Assembly (NCBI RefSeq): GCF_035958815.1
Contig: NZ_CP108383.1
Location: 7,874,001-7,938,000 of the forward strand
From: Nocardia sp. NBC_01327
GTDB taxonomy: Bacteria; Actinomycetota; Actinomycetes; Mycobacteriales; Mycobacteriaceae
Direction: 5' to 3'
Length of the DNA: 64,000 nucleotides
Below the pieces are notes generated by a model. It was not told where the DNA came from, made no database searches, and was given only the letters and a program-made list of their open reading frames with translations. Shown here piece after piece: positions 50,858-58,584 of the stretch. The position numbers and the translations under genes were made by a program. Every line of letters starts with the position of its first letter. The first letter of the stretch is position 1.

Positions 50858-51729
50858 GCGGGTGCGGGCTCCGGGAGTTCGGCGCGGGATCGCGCGGTAC
50901 CCAGAACCGAGCCCAGGATCACCAGCGGGAAGCCGATGGCCATTCCCGCGGTCACCGGCTCGTGCAGCAGGCTCACGCCGATGAGCAGAGCCACGGCCGG
51001 ATTGATGTAGGTGATGACCGTGGCGCGAGCCGGGCCGACCTCGCCGATGAGCGCGAAGAACACCACGAAAGCCAGTGCGGTGCAGAGCAGGCCCAGGCCG
51101 ACCACCGACCAGCTGGCGGCCGCCGGATAGTGCGCGGGCAGGCGCAACATGGCGAACGGCAGGTAGATGACGGCGGCGAACACCAGCGTGGCGGTGACCA
51201 CGCCGATGGGCGGGAGGCCGGTGAGCTTGCGGGCGATGATGATCGGGCCGAGCGCGTAGCCGACAACGCTGAGGGCGATCGCGCCGAGCGCACCCCTATT
51301 CGAGACATCGATATCCAGGCCGACCAGTGCGGCCACACCGGCGAAGCCGATCAGCAGGCCGATGACACGACGGGTGTCGAGGCGCTCGGTGCCGCCCACG
51401 GTCACCATGACGATGGCGATCAGCGGCACCGCCGCGATCAACAGCCCGACCGTGGAACTGGTCAGCGTCGTCTCGGCCTTGCCGATGAGCAGCCAGGGCC
51501 CGGTGATCTCGACGAGGGTGTAGACCAGCAGCCAGGGCCACTGCCGCAGAACGGGCAGGAAAACCTTGGTGTACAGGGCAATCGGCAGCAGCACGAGCGC
51601 GCCGAGGGCGGTGCGGCCGAAGGCCACCACCACCGGATCGAAGTCGCCCACCGCGACCCGGATCATGGCGTACGGGACGCCCCAGATGACGCCCATACCC
51701 AGGAACAATGCCCAACCACGCCGGCTCAT
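50854..51729 (-). CDS. EamA/DMT superfamily transporter
   Basis: This 291-residue protein has ten hydrophobic helices in two EamA halves. Each half carries the usual signature (GVIWGVPYAMIRVAVGDFDP in the first; VITYINPAVALLIGVSLLHE in the second). The ATG has AAGGAG upstream. Members export amino acids, metabolites or drugs. It is convergent with the AI-2E gene, and no metabolic gene lies next to it. Confidence 0.86.
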   Translation of the reverse strand: MSRRGWALFLGMGVIWGVPYAMIRVAVGDFDPVVVAFGRTALGALVLLPIALYTKVFLPVLRQWPWLLVYTLVEITGPWLLIGKAETTLTSSTVGLLIAAVPLIAIVMVTVGGTERLDTRRVIGLLIGFAGVAALVGLDIDVSNRGALGAIALSVVGYALGPIIIARKLTGLPPIGVVTATLVFAAVIYLPFAMLRLPAHYPAAASWSVVGLGLLCTALAFVVFFALIGEVGPARATVITYINPAVALLIGVSLLHEPVTAGMAIGFPLVILGSVLGTARSRAELPEPAPA

Positions 51730-51814
51730 GACGGCACTCCTTCCGATCGCCCCGGAGCGTATGCGAACGCTCCGACACCGGAACGCCGCCGCGGCCCGCA
51801 TCCATCCCGCAGGG

Positions 51815-52171
51815 TCAGTCGAACCATTCCGGATCGCCGGCGGCGATGAATCCGGTGAGCACCGTCTGATCCTGGAATGCCTCCTGCAGGAGCAGACCCA
51901 GTTGCCGCAGCGCCTCGGCATCGGTCCCGTAGGCGACAAACGTGCCCGCCTCCGGATCGAAATTGATGCGCTCGGCGAGTTCGGGGGCGCGCAGGCTCAC
52001 AGCGGACTGTGCGACACCGGCCCAGCCGTAACCATTGCCCTCGTACCCGGCCTCGGTGAAGTTCTCCTCCAACTCGACCATGTGGTTGTCGGAGAGCATG
52101 AGGCAGTAGTTGCCGGGATTGTGGTCGTACTCGAAAAAGACCAGGGGTGCGAAGGTTTCACGATCAGTCAC
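51815..52171 (-). CDS. Imm51-like immunity protein
   Basis: This 118-residue protein starts at a GTG (VTDRETFAPLVFFEYD). The sequence NYCLMLSDNHMVELEENFTEAGYEGNGYGWAGVAQS, quoted in part as AGYEGNGYGWAGVAQS, followed by FDPEAGTFVAYGTDAEALRQ and a C-terminal GDPEWFD, is like the Imm51 family from polymorphic toxin systems. Immunity proteins neutralise a cognate toxin in the same cell. No toxin, secretion or WXG gene is adjacent, so it is an orphan or protects against toxins of other strains. Confidence 0.68.
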   Translation of the reverse strand: MTDRETFAPLVFFEYDHNPGNYCLMLSDNHMVELEENFTEAGYEGNGYGWAGVAQSAVSLRAPELAERINFDPEAGTFVAYGTDAEALRQLGLLLQEAFQDQTVLTGFIAAGDPEWFD

Positions 52172-52272
52172 AGCGCGGACGGTACCGACCGGCCCCGACA
52201 ACCGCATCGTCTGCACACACCGAGGGCCCGCATCTGCGGGTTTGTCCCCCGGCGAGGAACTACAGTCCCCAC

Positions 52273-53634
52273 ATGACGACAACGGACACCGCGGTGAGCA
52301 CCGCCGACACCGACACTGCCGAGGAGGGGCGGGCCGTTCGTAAGCAGGTGCCGCGGTCGAGCCTGGGCCAGTGGGAGCCCGCCGCTGACCGGGTCGATCC
52401 GATCGAGGTGCTGGAGCAGCAGGCGGCCACCCGGGTGCCGGAGCTGGTCCGAATTCGGTACGCGCGCATGGCCGCCGGGCAGTTCCCGTTCTACCGGGGC
52501 GCACCCGCGATCCTGGCCGCCGATCTCGCGGCCGGGCCCAATACCGGGCTCACCGTCCAGCTGTGCGGCGATGCGCACCTGTCGAACTTCGGGCTGTTCG
52601 CCTCGCCGGAGCGCTCACTCATCTTCGATATCAACGACTTCGACGAAACCCTCCCCGGGCCGTTCGAATGGGATGTGAAGCGTTTGGTGGCGAGTGTCGC
52701 CGTCGCGGCGCGCGCCAATGGCTGTGACGATGACGAGGCGACCGAGGCGGGTGCGGCCGCGGCCACCGCCTACCGCGAGACCATGAACCGGCTGGCCGGA
52801 ATCGGCGATACCGAGGTCTGGTACGAGCGGGTCGATGCCGAGCAGGTTGCCGAACTGCTGAGCCCGAAGGACCGCAAACGCACCGAAAAGGTGATCAGCA
52901 AGGCGAAGTCGCGCACCAGTTTGCAGGCGCTCGACAAGCTCACCGAGCCTGGTCCGGACGGTATGCCGCGCATCAAACAGGATCCGCCGTTGCTCATGTC
53001 CGTCCCCAATACCGAACTGGCAGATCTGGATTCGGTTCTTGTCGACTACGGAAACACCCTGCCGGAAGAGCGGCGGGTGCTGCTCAACCGCTACCAATTA
53101 CGGGATATGGCAATGAAAGTCGTCGGCGTAGGCAGCGTGGGCACTCGGTGCTTCATCGCCCTGCTCACCGGCCGCGCCACCGGCGACCCGCTGTTCCTCC
53201 AGGTCAAGCAGGCTGAGAAGTCGGTACTCGCGCAATACCTGCGCTCCAGTGTCTTCCAGCACCAGGGCCACCGCGTAGTGCACGGCCAGCGCCTCACCCA
53301 GGCCGCCAGCGATATCTTCCTCGGCTGGGCCACCGGCCCCGACGGCAACTTCTATTACTGGCGTCAACTCCGAGATATGAAGGGCTCGTTGACAATCGAC
53401 GATATGTCCTTCGCTGAACTCCGCCAATACTCGACCCTCTGCGGCCAGACCCTGGCCCGCGGCCACGCCCGCTCCGGCGATCGCGTGGCCATCTCCGGCT
53501 ACCTCGGCACCAATGACGTATTCGACCGAGCCATGGGCGATTTCGCCCTCTCCTACGCCAACCAAACCCTCACCGACTACGACGCCCTCCAGGCCGCGAT
53601 CAAATCCGGCCGGATAGACGCCGCCACCGACTGA
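52273..53634 (+). CDS. DUF2252 family protein
   Basis: This 453-residue protein has a kinase-like fold family signature: FYRGAPAILAADLA, then VQLCGDAHLSNFGLFASPE and IFDINDFDETLPGPFEWDVK. These recall the catalytic H-x-D-x-x-x-N loop and metal-binding D of aminoglycoside phosphotransferase-like enzymes. Further blocks are DMAMKVVGVGSVGTRCFIAL and FLQVKQAEKS. The activity of DUF2252 proteins is unknown. It diverges from the Imm51-like gene and is convergent with an AraC regulator, which ends 5 bases after its stop. Confidence 0.85.
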   Translation: MTTTDTAVSTADTDTAEEGRAVRKQVPRSSLGQWEPAADRVDPIEVLEQQAATRVPELVRIRYARMAAGQFPFYRGAPAILAADLAAGPNTGLTVQLCGDAHLSNFGLFASPERSLIFDINDFDETLPGPFEWDVKRLVASVAVAARANGCDDDEATEAGAAAATAYRETMNRLAGIGDTEVWYERVDAEQVAELLSPKDRKRTEKVISKAKSRTSLQALDKLTEPGPDGMPRIKQDPPLLMSVPNTELADLDSVLVDYGNTLPEERRVLLNRYQLRDMAMKVVGVGSVGTRCFIALLTGRATGDPLFLQVKQAEKSVLAQYLRSSVFQHQGHRVVHGQRLTQAASDIFLGWATGPDGNFYYWRQLRDMKGSLTIDDMSFAELRQYSTLCGQTLARGHARSGDRVAISGYLGTNDVFDRAMGDFALSYANQTLTDYDALQAAIKSGRIDAATD

Positions 53635-53638
53635 GACG

Positions 53639-54487
53639 TCAGGTGGCGGCGGCCTTGAAGCGGCCGGGCGAGGTGGCGGTTCGGGTGCGGAAGAACTTGG
53701 CGAAGTTCGCCGGGTCGTCGAAGCCGAGTCGGCGGGCGCACTCGGAGGCGGTCAAGTTGCCGTGGACCAGTAGGCGTTTGGCTTCGAGAATTACGCGGTC
53801 GTCGATGAATTGTTTGGCGCTCATGCCGGCGGCGGCGTGGGACGCCCGGCTCAGGGTGCGTGCCGAGTAGCCGAGTTCGGCTGCGTACCAAGAGAGTTCA
53901 CGGGTTTCACGGTGGTGGGCTTCGACGGCGCGGGCGAAGGTGTCGAAGACTTCGCCGGTGGTGCGGTAGTGCTGCCCGGCCCGGGTGCGCAGGAGAATCA
54001 CCTCCAGCAGATTGCGCAGGATTGTGGTCGAGTCGGGGATCGGGTCGGTCTCGACCGCAGCGTATTCGCGGTGAAGATGCTCGATTGCCGTGGTGATGAG
54101 GGGTGTGGTTTTCGACATCGGTGAGACGAGCATCCCCGGCGGATCGGCGCCGATGATTGCCGTGGAGACGAATTCCGGGCGGAGCAGGACGAGGCTGCCC
54201 TGGACATCGGCGATGTCGTCCCAGCGATGAGTCCAGCCCGGGCGGATCCACGCCAGGTCGCCCGCGCCGAAGGGATGCGCCGCGAAGTCGACCCGCAATC
54301 GGCCGTTGCCGTCGGTGCAGCTCGCCAAGACATGGAAGTCCGCTCTGATCACAGGCGAGGATTCCGTGCCCGCGCGCATGGCGCGCACCTCGGCGAAGGT
54401 CAGCATCTCGAGGTCCGGGGCAGCCAGCGCACCGGACTGGTACCGCATCGGCAGAATCTGCGGGTCTTGTCCATTTTTGACCGTCAT
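53639..54487 (-). CDS. AraC family transcriptional regulator
   Basis: This 282-residue regulator has an N-terminal cupin-like ligand domain (HPFGAGDLAWIRPGWTHRWD). The C-terminal double helix-turn-helix starts near residue 185 (ELSWYAAELGYSARTLSRAS, then LTASECARRLGFDDPANFAK, then FFRTRTATSPGRF). It is divergent from an alpha/beta hydrolase gene 75 bp away, which is its most likely target. The whole protein is of the usual length for this family. Confidence 0.88.
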   Translation of the reverse strand: MTVKNGQDPQILPMRYQSGALAAPDLEMLTFAEVRAMRAGTESSPVIRADFHVLASCTDGNGRLRVDFAAHPFGAGDLAWIRPGWTHRWDDIADVQGSLVLLRPEFVSTAIIGADPPGMLVSPMSKTTPLITTAIEHLHREYAAVETDPIPDSTTILRNLLEVILLRTRAGQHYRTTGEVFDTFARAVEAHHRETRELSWYAAELGYSARTLSRASHAAAGMSAKQFIDDRVILEAKRLLVHGNLTASECARRLGFDDPANFAKFFRTRTATSPGRFKAAAT

Positions 54488-54562
54488 CAGTCATGAATGT
54501 ACCTCGCCGGGGTCGCGCCTTCCGAATAGCGTCGGTGTAGAGCGAAAAGAGAGGTCGACACT

Positions 54563-55375
54563 ATGACCATCAAGACTGAAACGATTGCCGTGCAAGGTGG
54601 TTCGCTGGATATTCAGCTGCATACCGGCGATCCCGAGCTACCGACGCTGATCTTCCTGCACTACTGGGGTGGCTCCCACCGCACCTGGAGCCCACTGATC
54701 GACGAACTGAACTGGGCAGGCCCGGTGGTAACTTATGACCAACGTGGCTGGGGCCGATCCCGAGGCCTCCCCGGCCCCTACGAAATCGACCAACTGGCAG
54801 ACGATCTGGACCGCATAGTCACCGAACTCGGTGCGCGCCAGTACGTCCTAGTGGGCCACTCGATGGGCGGAAAAGTCGTACAGCTCTTCGCCGCCCGCAG
54901 GCCTCCAGGCTTGATCGGCGTCGTACTGATCGCCCCGGCCCCCGCCCACCCCGCCATCACCGAACCGGAGCAGCAAGGTCTGTCACACGCCTACGACACC
55001 GAAGCCACCATCACCGCAGCCCTAACCCACGTACTCACCCACCACCCCCTCCCCCACAACCTGCACGCCCAGGTAGTCACCGACAGCCTCGCCACCAGCC
55101 CACCCGCCCGCTCCGCCTGGCCCCTACATTCGATCGCCCAGAACATCACCACCCCCGTAGCCGCCATAACAGCACCCGTCCTGATCCTGGCAGGCGAACA
55201 CGACCAGGTAGACCCACCCACCGTTCTCCTCGACCACCTCCTCCCCCACCTCCCCACCGCCGAACTCGAAATACTCCCCCACACCGGCCACCTCTCCCCC
55301 TTGGAGATCCCAACCCCACTCGCCACCCGACTACACAAATTCCTAAGCGAAACCGCAACCCCCACAACCACCTAA
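54563..55375 (+). CDS. Alpha/beta hydrolase
   Basis: This 270-residue soluble hydrolase has the oxyanion segment IFLHYWGGSHRTW, the nucleophile elbow VLVGHSMGGK (Ser in GHSMGG), the acid region ILAGEHDQVDPP and the catalytic His in LPHTGHLSPLE. The ATG follows GAGAGG. It resembles haloperoxidase-like or carboxylesterase family members. The last third is unusually Pro/Thr-rich, with codons dominated by ACC and CCC. It is probably controlled by the divergent AraC regulator. Confidence 0.87.
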   Translation: MTIKTETIAVQGGSLDIQLHTGDPELPTLIFLHYWGGSHRTWSPLIDELNWAGPVVTYDQRGWGRSRGLPGPYEIDQLADDLDRIVTELGARQYVLVGHSMGGKVVQLFAARRPPGLIGVVLIAPAPAHPAITEPEQQGLSHAYDTEATITAALTHVLTHHPLPHNLHAQVVTDSLATSPPARSAWPLHSIAQNITTPVAAITAPVLILAGEHDQVDPPTVLLDHLLPHLPTAELEILPHTGHLSPLEIPTPLATRLHKFLSETATPTTT

Positions 55376-55469
55376 CTCCCGAGCGCCCATCACCAAGATC
55401 CCCGAGAAACAGCAATCAACAGGCAGCAGCGGGAGCCTCAACGCTCACGACCCAGCAGCCCTCAACCCT

Positions 55470-55615
55470 TGTCTTTGTGTTTTGTCTTGAGAACGCAACC
55501 ACAGCCGGTCGACCCCGCCGGTACCGCAGGTATTCCCTCCCAACTGCGGAAGGCAAACCGGGTACCTCTCCCAACGTGCCCAGCACGGCCATCTCGGGCT
55601 TTGCCCGCACCCCCT
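55470..55615 (+). repeat. Repeat copy A
   Basis: Shared blocks with copy B (in reverse) include ACCACAGCCGGTC, GGTACCGCAGGTA and CAGCACGGCCATCTCGGG, followed by TGCCCGCACCCC. The copies agree over about 140 bases with scattered changes and small gaps. Copy A points towards copy B. Confidence 0.8.
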
Positions 55616-55861
55616 GCCAGATCAACCCTGCCCGGGAGGCAAGAAACCCAGGTGCACCGACCGTTTCGGCATAGAACCCGTCGGCTACCGGGGATCGAAC
55701 AGCGGGTGTCTCAGCGGCACAACGGTTATCGGGTCTGTGCCGTGCGGATACCTGCTGTGCGGTCAAGGAGAAGCGTTGTGCGGTGCCCGCTTCAGGGGTT
55801 TCGAGGCCGAGATGAGGCCGGTGCACCTGGGTTGCGTGCGGCGAGAGGCAGTGTTGGGTCA

Positions 55862-56000
55862 CGGGGTGCGGGCAGGGCCCGAGATGGCCGTGCTGGTGAC
55901 GTCAGGTGGGGTACCCGATCTACCTCCCGCAGTACGGAGGTACCTGCGGTACCAGCCGGAAGACCGGCTGTGGTCCGGTTTCAGAGACACAAGACGAAAA
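55862..56000 (-). repeat. Repeat copy B, inverted, left of the 13E12-type gene
   Basis: This is the reverse-complement copy of A. Its part at about 55945-55998 also matches copy C beyond the HNH gene in inverted orientation, sharing ACCACA-R-CCGGTCTTCC and GCTGG. With C it brackets the gene at 56151-58307. Confidence 0.75.
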
Positions 56001-56150
56001 ACCAAAACCCGAAAGACCAAGAACCCGAAGCACCCAGACCCAAGAACCCAGACCCCGAAACCCCCACCCGTGCAACGACCTGTAGCACCGACGGGACCAG
56101 CCCGGCGGTGGAACAGAGGCAAAACGGGGGTCAGCAGGCGGGTGTGGAAC

Positions 56151-58307
56151 CTACCGCCGGTAGCGCTGTAGTTCCCGCTCGTTACGAGCCCGGATCCGCG
56201 CCACCGCAGCAGCCTTCAACTCCAAGGGATGATGCAGATGATTGACCTGTGGTTCCCCACTGGGGTTGATGTGCGCAGGCCCGATCCACCCGGTCCGCCC
56301 CGGAAACTCCGACTCCGGTCCCATGACCACGGTTTTCCACCCACCGGGCCCGTCGTGGACCTGGGCATGGCAGTGATCGCACGCGAGGGTGAGGTTGTCG
56401 ATATCGGTGCGCCCACCGTTGCTCCACTCGGTGATGTGATGCACCGCGCACATCGTCGCCGGCGCGTCACACCCAGGCCGCGTGCACCCCTTCTCCGACG
56501 CGATCAACGCCAATCGTTGTGCGGCACTGGCCAACCGAGGAACCCGCCCGGTGCCGAAGGACCGCGGACCGAACACCAAGCACGCAGGCCGAGTGCCGTC
56601 ACCGAGGCTGCCCGCCCCGGAGTTGACCTCGGTGCCCGAGGAGTGGGAGCCGTCCTCACTGCCACACGAGCGCAGGTCGGGGCCGGAACCGCCTGCACGC
56701 GAACCGGCCTCGGGGCCGGAGGGCCAAGCACTGTCGCCGAGGCTCACCGCCCCGGAACCCTCCTTGGTACCCGAGGAGTGGGAGTCGTGCTCGAGGGTAG
56801 CCGGACGGGAGTCGTCCTCACTACCGCACGAGCGCAACTCAGGGCCGGAACCGTCTGCCCGTGAACCGCACTCAAGTTTGGCAGGCCGAGCACCCTCGCC
56901 GGAGCTCGCCGCACAGGAGTCATCATCGGTGCCGGACGAGTGGTGGTCGCGGCCGGAACTGCCTGCCCGCGCACCGTTCTCGGCGCTGCTCGAGCGCGTA
57001 CCGGCACCACAGCTTCCCGACGAGCCAGGCGCGTGGTCGGGACCGGCCGCACCCGGAACACCCTGGTCGCCGGTAGGCCGGGCACGGTGCCCGAGATCAG
57101 CCGACCCGCGCTCGCGATCGGCACCACCTGCCTGCGAACCGGTCTCGAGGCCGGCCGGGTGAGCACCGGGATCGAGGCCCGCCGAACCGGACTCACACTC
57201 GATACCCGAAGAGCTGCGGGTGTGGTCCAGGTTCACCGAGCGGGTACCGCGACCCAAATACAACGGCAATCCCACCGGGTTCAGCACCGCCAGATACTTG
57301 TTCGACTTCGCCGCCAACTCCAAAGCCTCCGGGATCGACACGATCCCACCGGACGCGGTCGTCGCGACACCGGCGTCGGCTTCCAGATCAGACACGCTCA
57401 TCGTCACGATCACCGACACCGGCAGACCACGATGCCTACCCAACTTCGCCGGGCCACCGAACTCCGGACGCAAGAACGCCAGCAGCGCATCATGATTACG
57501 CTGCGCCGGAGTACGGGTATCACGCTCGACACACGCCGCCATCGCCTTGGCATCGAGCTTGTGCTCGGACACCCACGGACTCTGCGGATCCTTCGGATTA
57601 CACATCCCCGGGCGGGCCAGCTTCGCGAACACCGGCTCCAGCACCGAGCGCAGTTTGCGGTTGATCTCCCCGTTCCACGGCGACATCCCATCCGCCCGTT
57701 CGGCACCCAAGGTGAGACCGCGCATGCGTTCACGATCGGCATCGGAGCTCAACGTGCCGTCCGGATCCAAACCCGCGAGCAGCACTTCACCCATGACCGG
57801 CAACCCTTCCGGGTAGCCGGTCGGGGCGAACTCGGTCAACTGCAGTTCGGTGGCTTCACGCACGTCCATGTCGAGGCTGCCGGGCAACCGGTTCATCACC
57901 GTCATGATCCGGCGCACATGATCGACACCGATTGTTCCTTCGCGGTGTGCGGCGGCCACGTGCGCCAGGGTCGGTTCCAACTCCACACCCGACACGATGC
58001 GCGGACCGGTTTCCACCGCGATGCTGACCCGGGACGCGGCGTCGGCGCGGGAGATGCCCAGGGTTTGACGCAGGAACACCTTCGGGGACGCCACCCCACC
58101 GCGCTGGGCCAGGCCGCGGCTGGTGGTTTCCACGACGAATCGGGTCTGTACGGCCTCGAGTTTGCGTTTACACGTTTCCACTTCCCGCATCACCGCGATG
58201 AATTCGTCATCGTGCAACGGAACCAGGGACGCGTTCAGGAGGTGATCGACCGCTACCGACAGTGCGTGCGCACTCTCGGTGTCGACGGTTTTTCCCCCTG
58301 GATTCAT
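56151..58307 (-). CDS. 13E12-type DUF222/HNH endonuclease family protein
   Basis: This 718-residue protein has an N-terminal DUF222 domain (EVETCKRKLEAVQTRFVVE, then RQTLGISRADAASRVSIA). The C-terminal HNH motif is given by CTRPGCDAPATMCAVHHI, NLTLACDHCHAQVHDG and the metal and catalytic histidines within. These are the marks of the M. tuberculosis REP13E12 family. Residues about 365-590 are an unusual Ser/Gly/Glu-rich insertion with internal repeats (GSGPELRSCGSED and GSGPDLRSCGSED; SHSSGT twice). Copies of a DNA repeat lie inverted on either side. Possible nuclease of a mobile element. Confidence 0.88.
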   Translation of the reverse strand: MNPGGKTVDTESAHALSVAVDHLLNASLVPLHDDEFIAVMREVETCKRKLEAVQTRFVVETTSRGLAQRGGVASPKVFLRQTLGISRADAASRVSIAVETGPRIVSGVELEPTLAHVAAAHREGTIGVDHVRRIMTVMNRLPGSLDMDVREATELQLTEFAPTGYPEGLPVMGEVLLAGLDPDGTLSSDADRERMRGLTLGAERADGMSPWNGEINRKLRSVLEPVFAKLARPGMCNPKDPQSPWVSEHKLDAKAMAACVERDTRTPAQRNHDALLAFLRPEFGGPAKLGRHRGLPVSVIVTMSVSDLEADAGVATTASGGIVSIPEALELAAKSNKYLAVLNPVGLPLYLGRGTRSVNLDHTRSSSGIECESGSAGLDPGAHPAGLETGSQAGGADRERGSADLGHRARPTGDQGVPGAAGPDHAPGSSGSCGAGTRSSSAENGARAGSSGRDHHSSGTDDDSCAASSGEGARPAKLECGSRADGSGPELRSCGSEDDSRPATLEHDSHSSGTKEGSGAVSLGDSAWPSGPEAGSRAGGSGPDLRSCGSEDGSHSSGTEVNSGAGSLGDGTRPACLVFGPRSFGTGRVPRLASAAQRLALIASEKGCTRPGCDAPATMCAVHHITEWSNGGRTDIDNLTLACDHCHAQVHDGPGGWKTVVMGPESEFPGRTGWIGPAHINPSGEPQVNHLHHPLELKAAAVARIRARNERELQRYRR

Positions 58308-58439
58308 ACCACTATTCTACCGCCGCGATACGGGCACGGAAAGGTGAATTGTGGTTTGATATAAGGATATTCAGACTGGCGGACCGACCAGCCTCTTTCA
58401 CGTTATTTTCCCTTCTTCTAGTCCAGGCGTCTTTATCTC

Positions 58440-58510
58440 TTTGGTCTTTGTTCTTCTTGTTCTCCGCACCGGGACCACAACCGGTCTTCCGCTGGGACCC
58501 CGGTCCCGAC
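58440..58510 (+). repeat. Repeat copy C, right of the 13E12-type gene
   Basis: This is a shorter match to copies A and B, centred on ACCACAACCGGTCTTCCGCT. It is preceded by a pyrimidine-rich tract (about 58398-58463) that mirrors the purine-rich side of copy B. It lies 75 bp before the arabinosyltransferase start. Confidence 0.65.
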
Positions 58511-58584
58511 TCCCAGCATTCTCACACCTCCGCATCGTCTTGCATGCCACCACCGAACCGACACCGTTGCTAGGATCCGAAAGC

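Larger units (their letters stand above)
55376..56150. other. Gene-free region with inverted repeat copies
   Basis: No gene with credible codon use was found in these 775 bases. Frames that stay open give low-complexity products and lack ribosome sites. The region contains two facing copies of one repeat (55470-55615 and 55862-56000). It also contains an A- and C-rich tract at about 55990-56085 built from variants of AAGAACCC. The sequence between the copies shows nothing recognisable. Confidence 0.7.

Noticed and set aside
55416..56245. Overlapping open frames on both strands in the repeat region
   Set aside because: They arise from the repeat copies themselves, have no ribosome sites and give low-complexity products.
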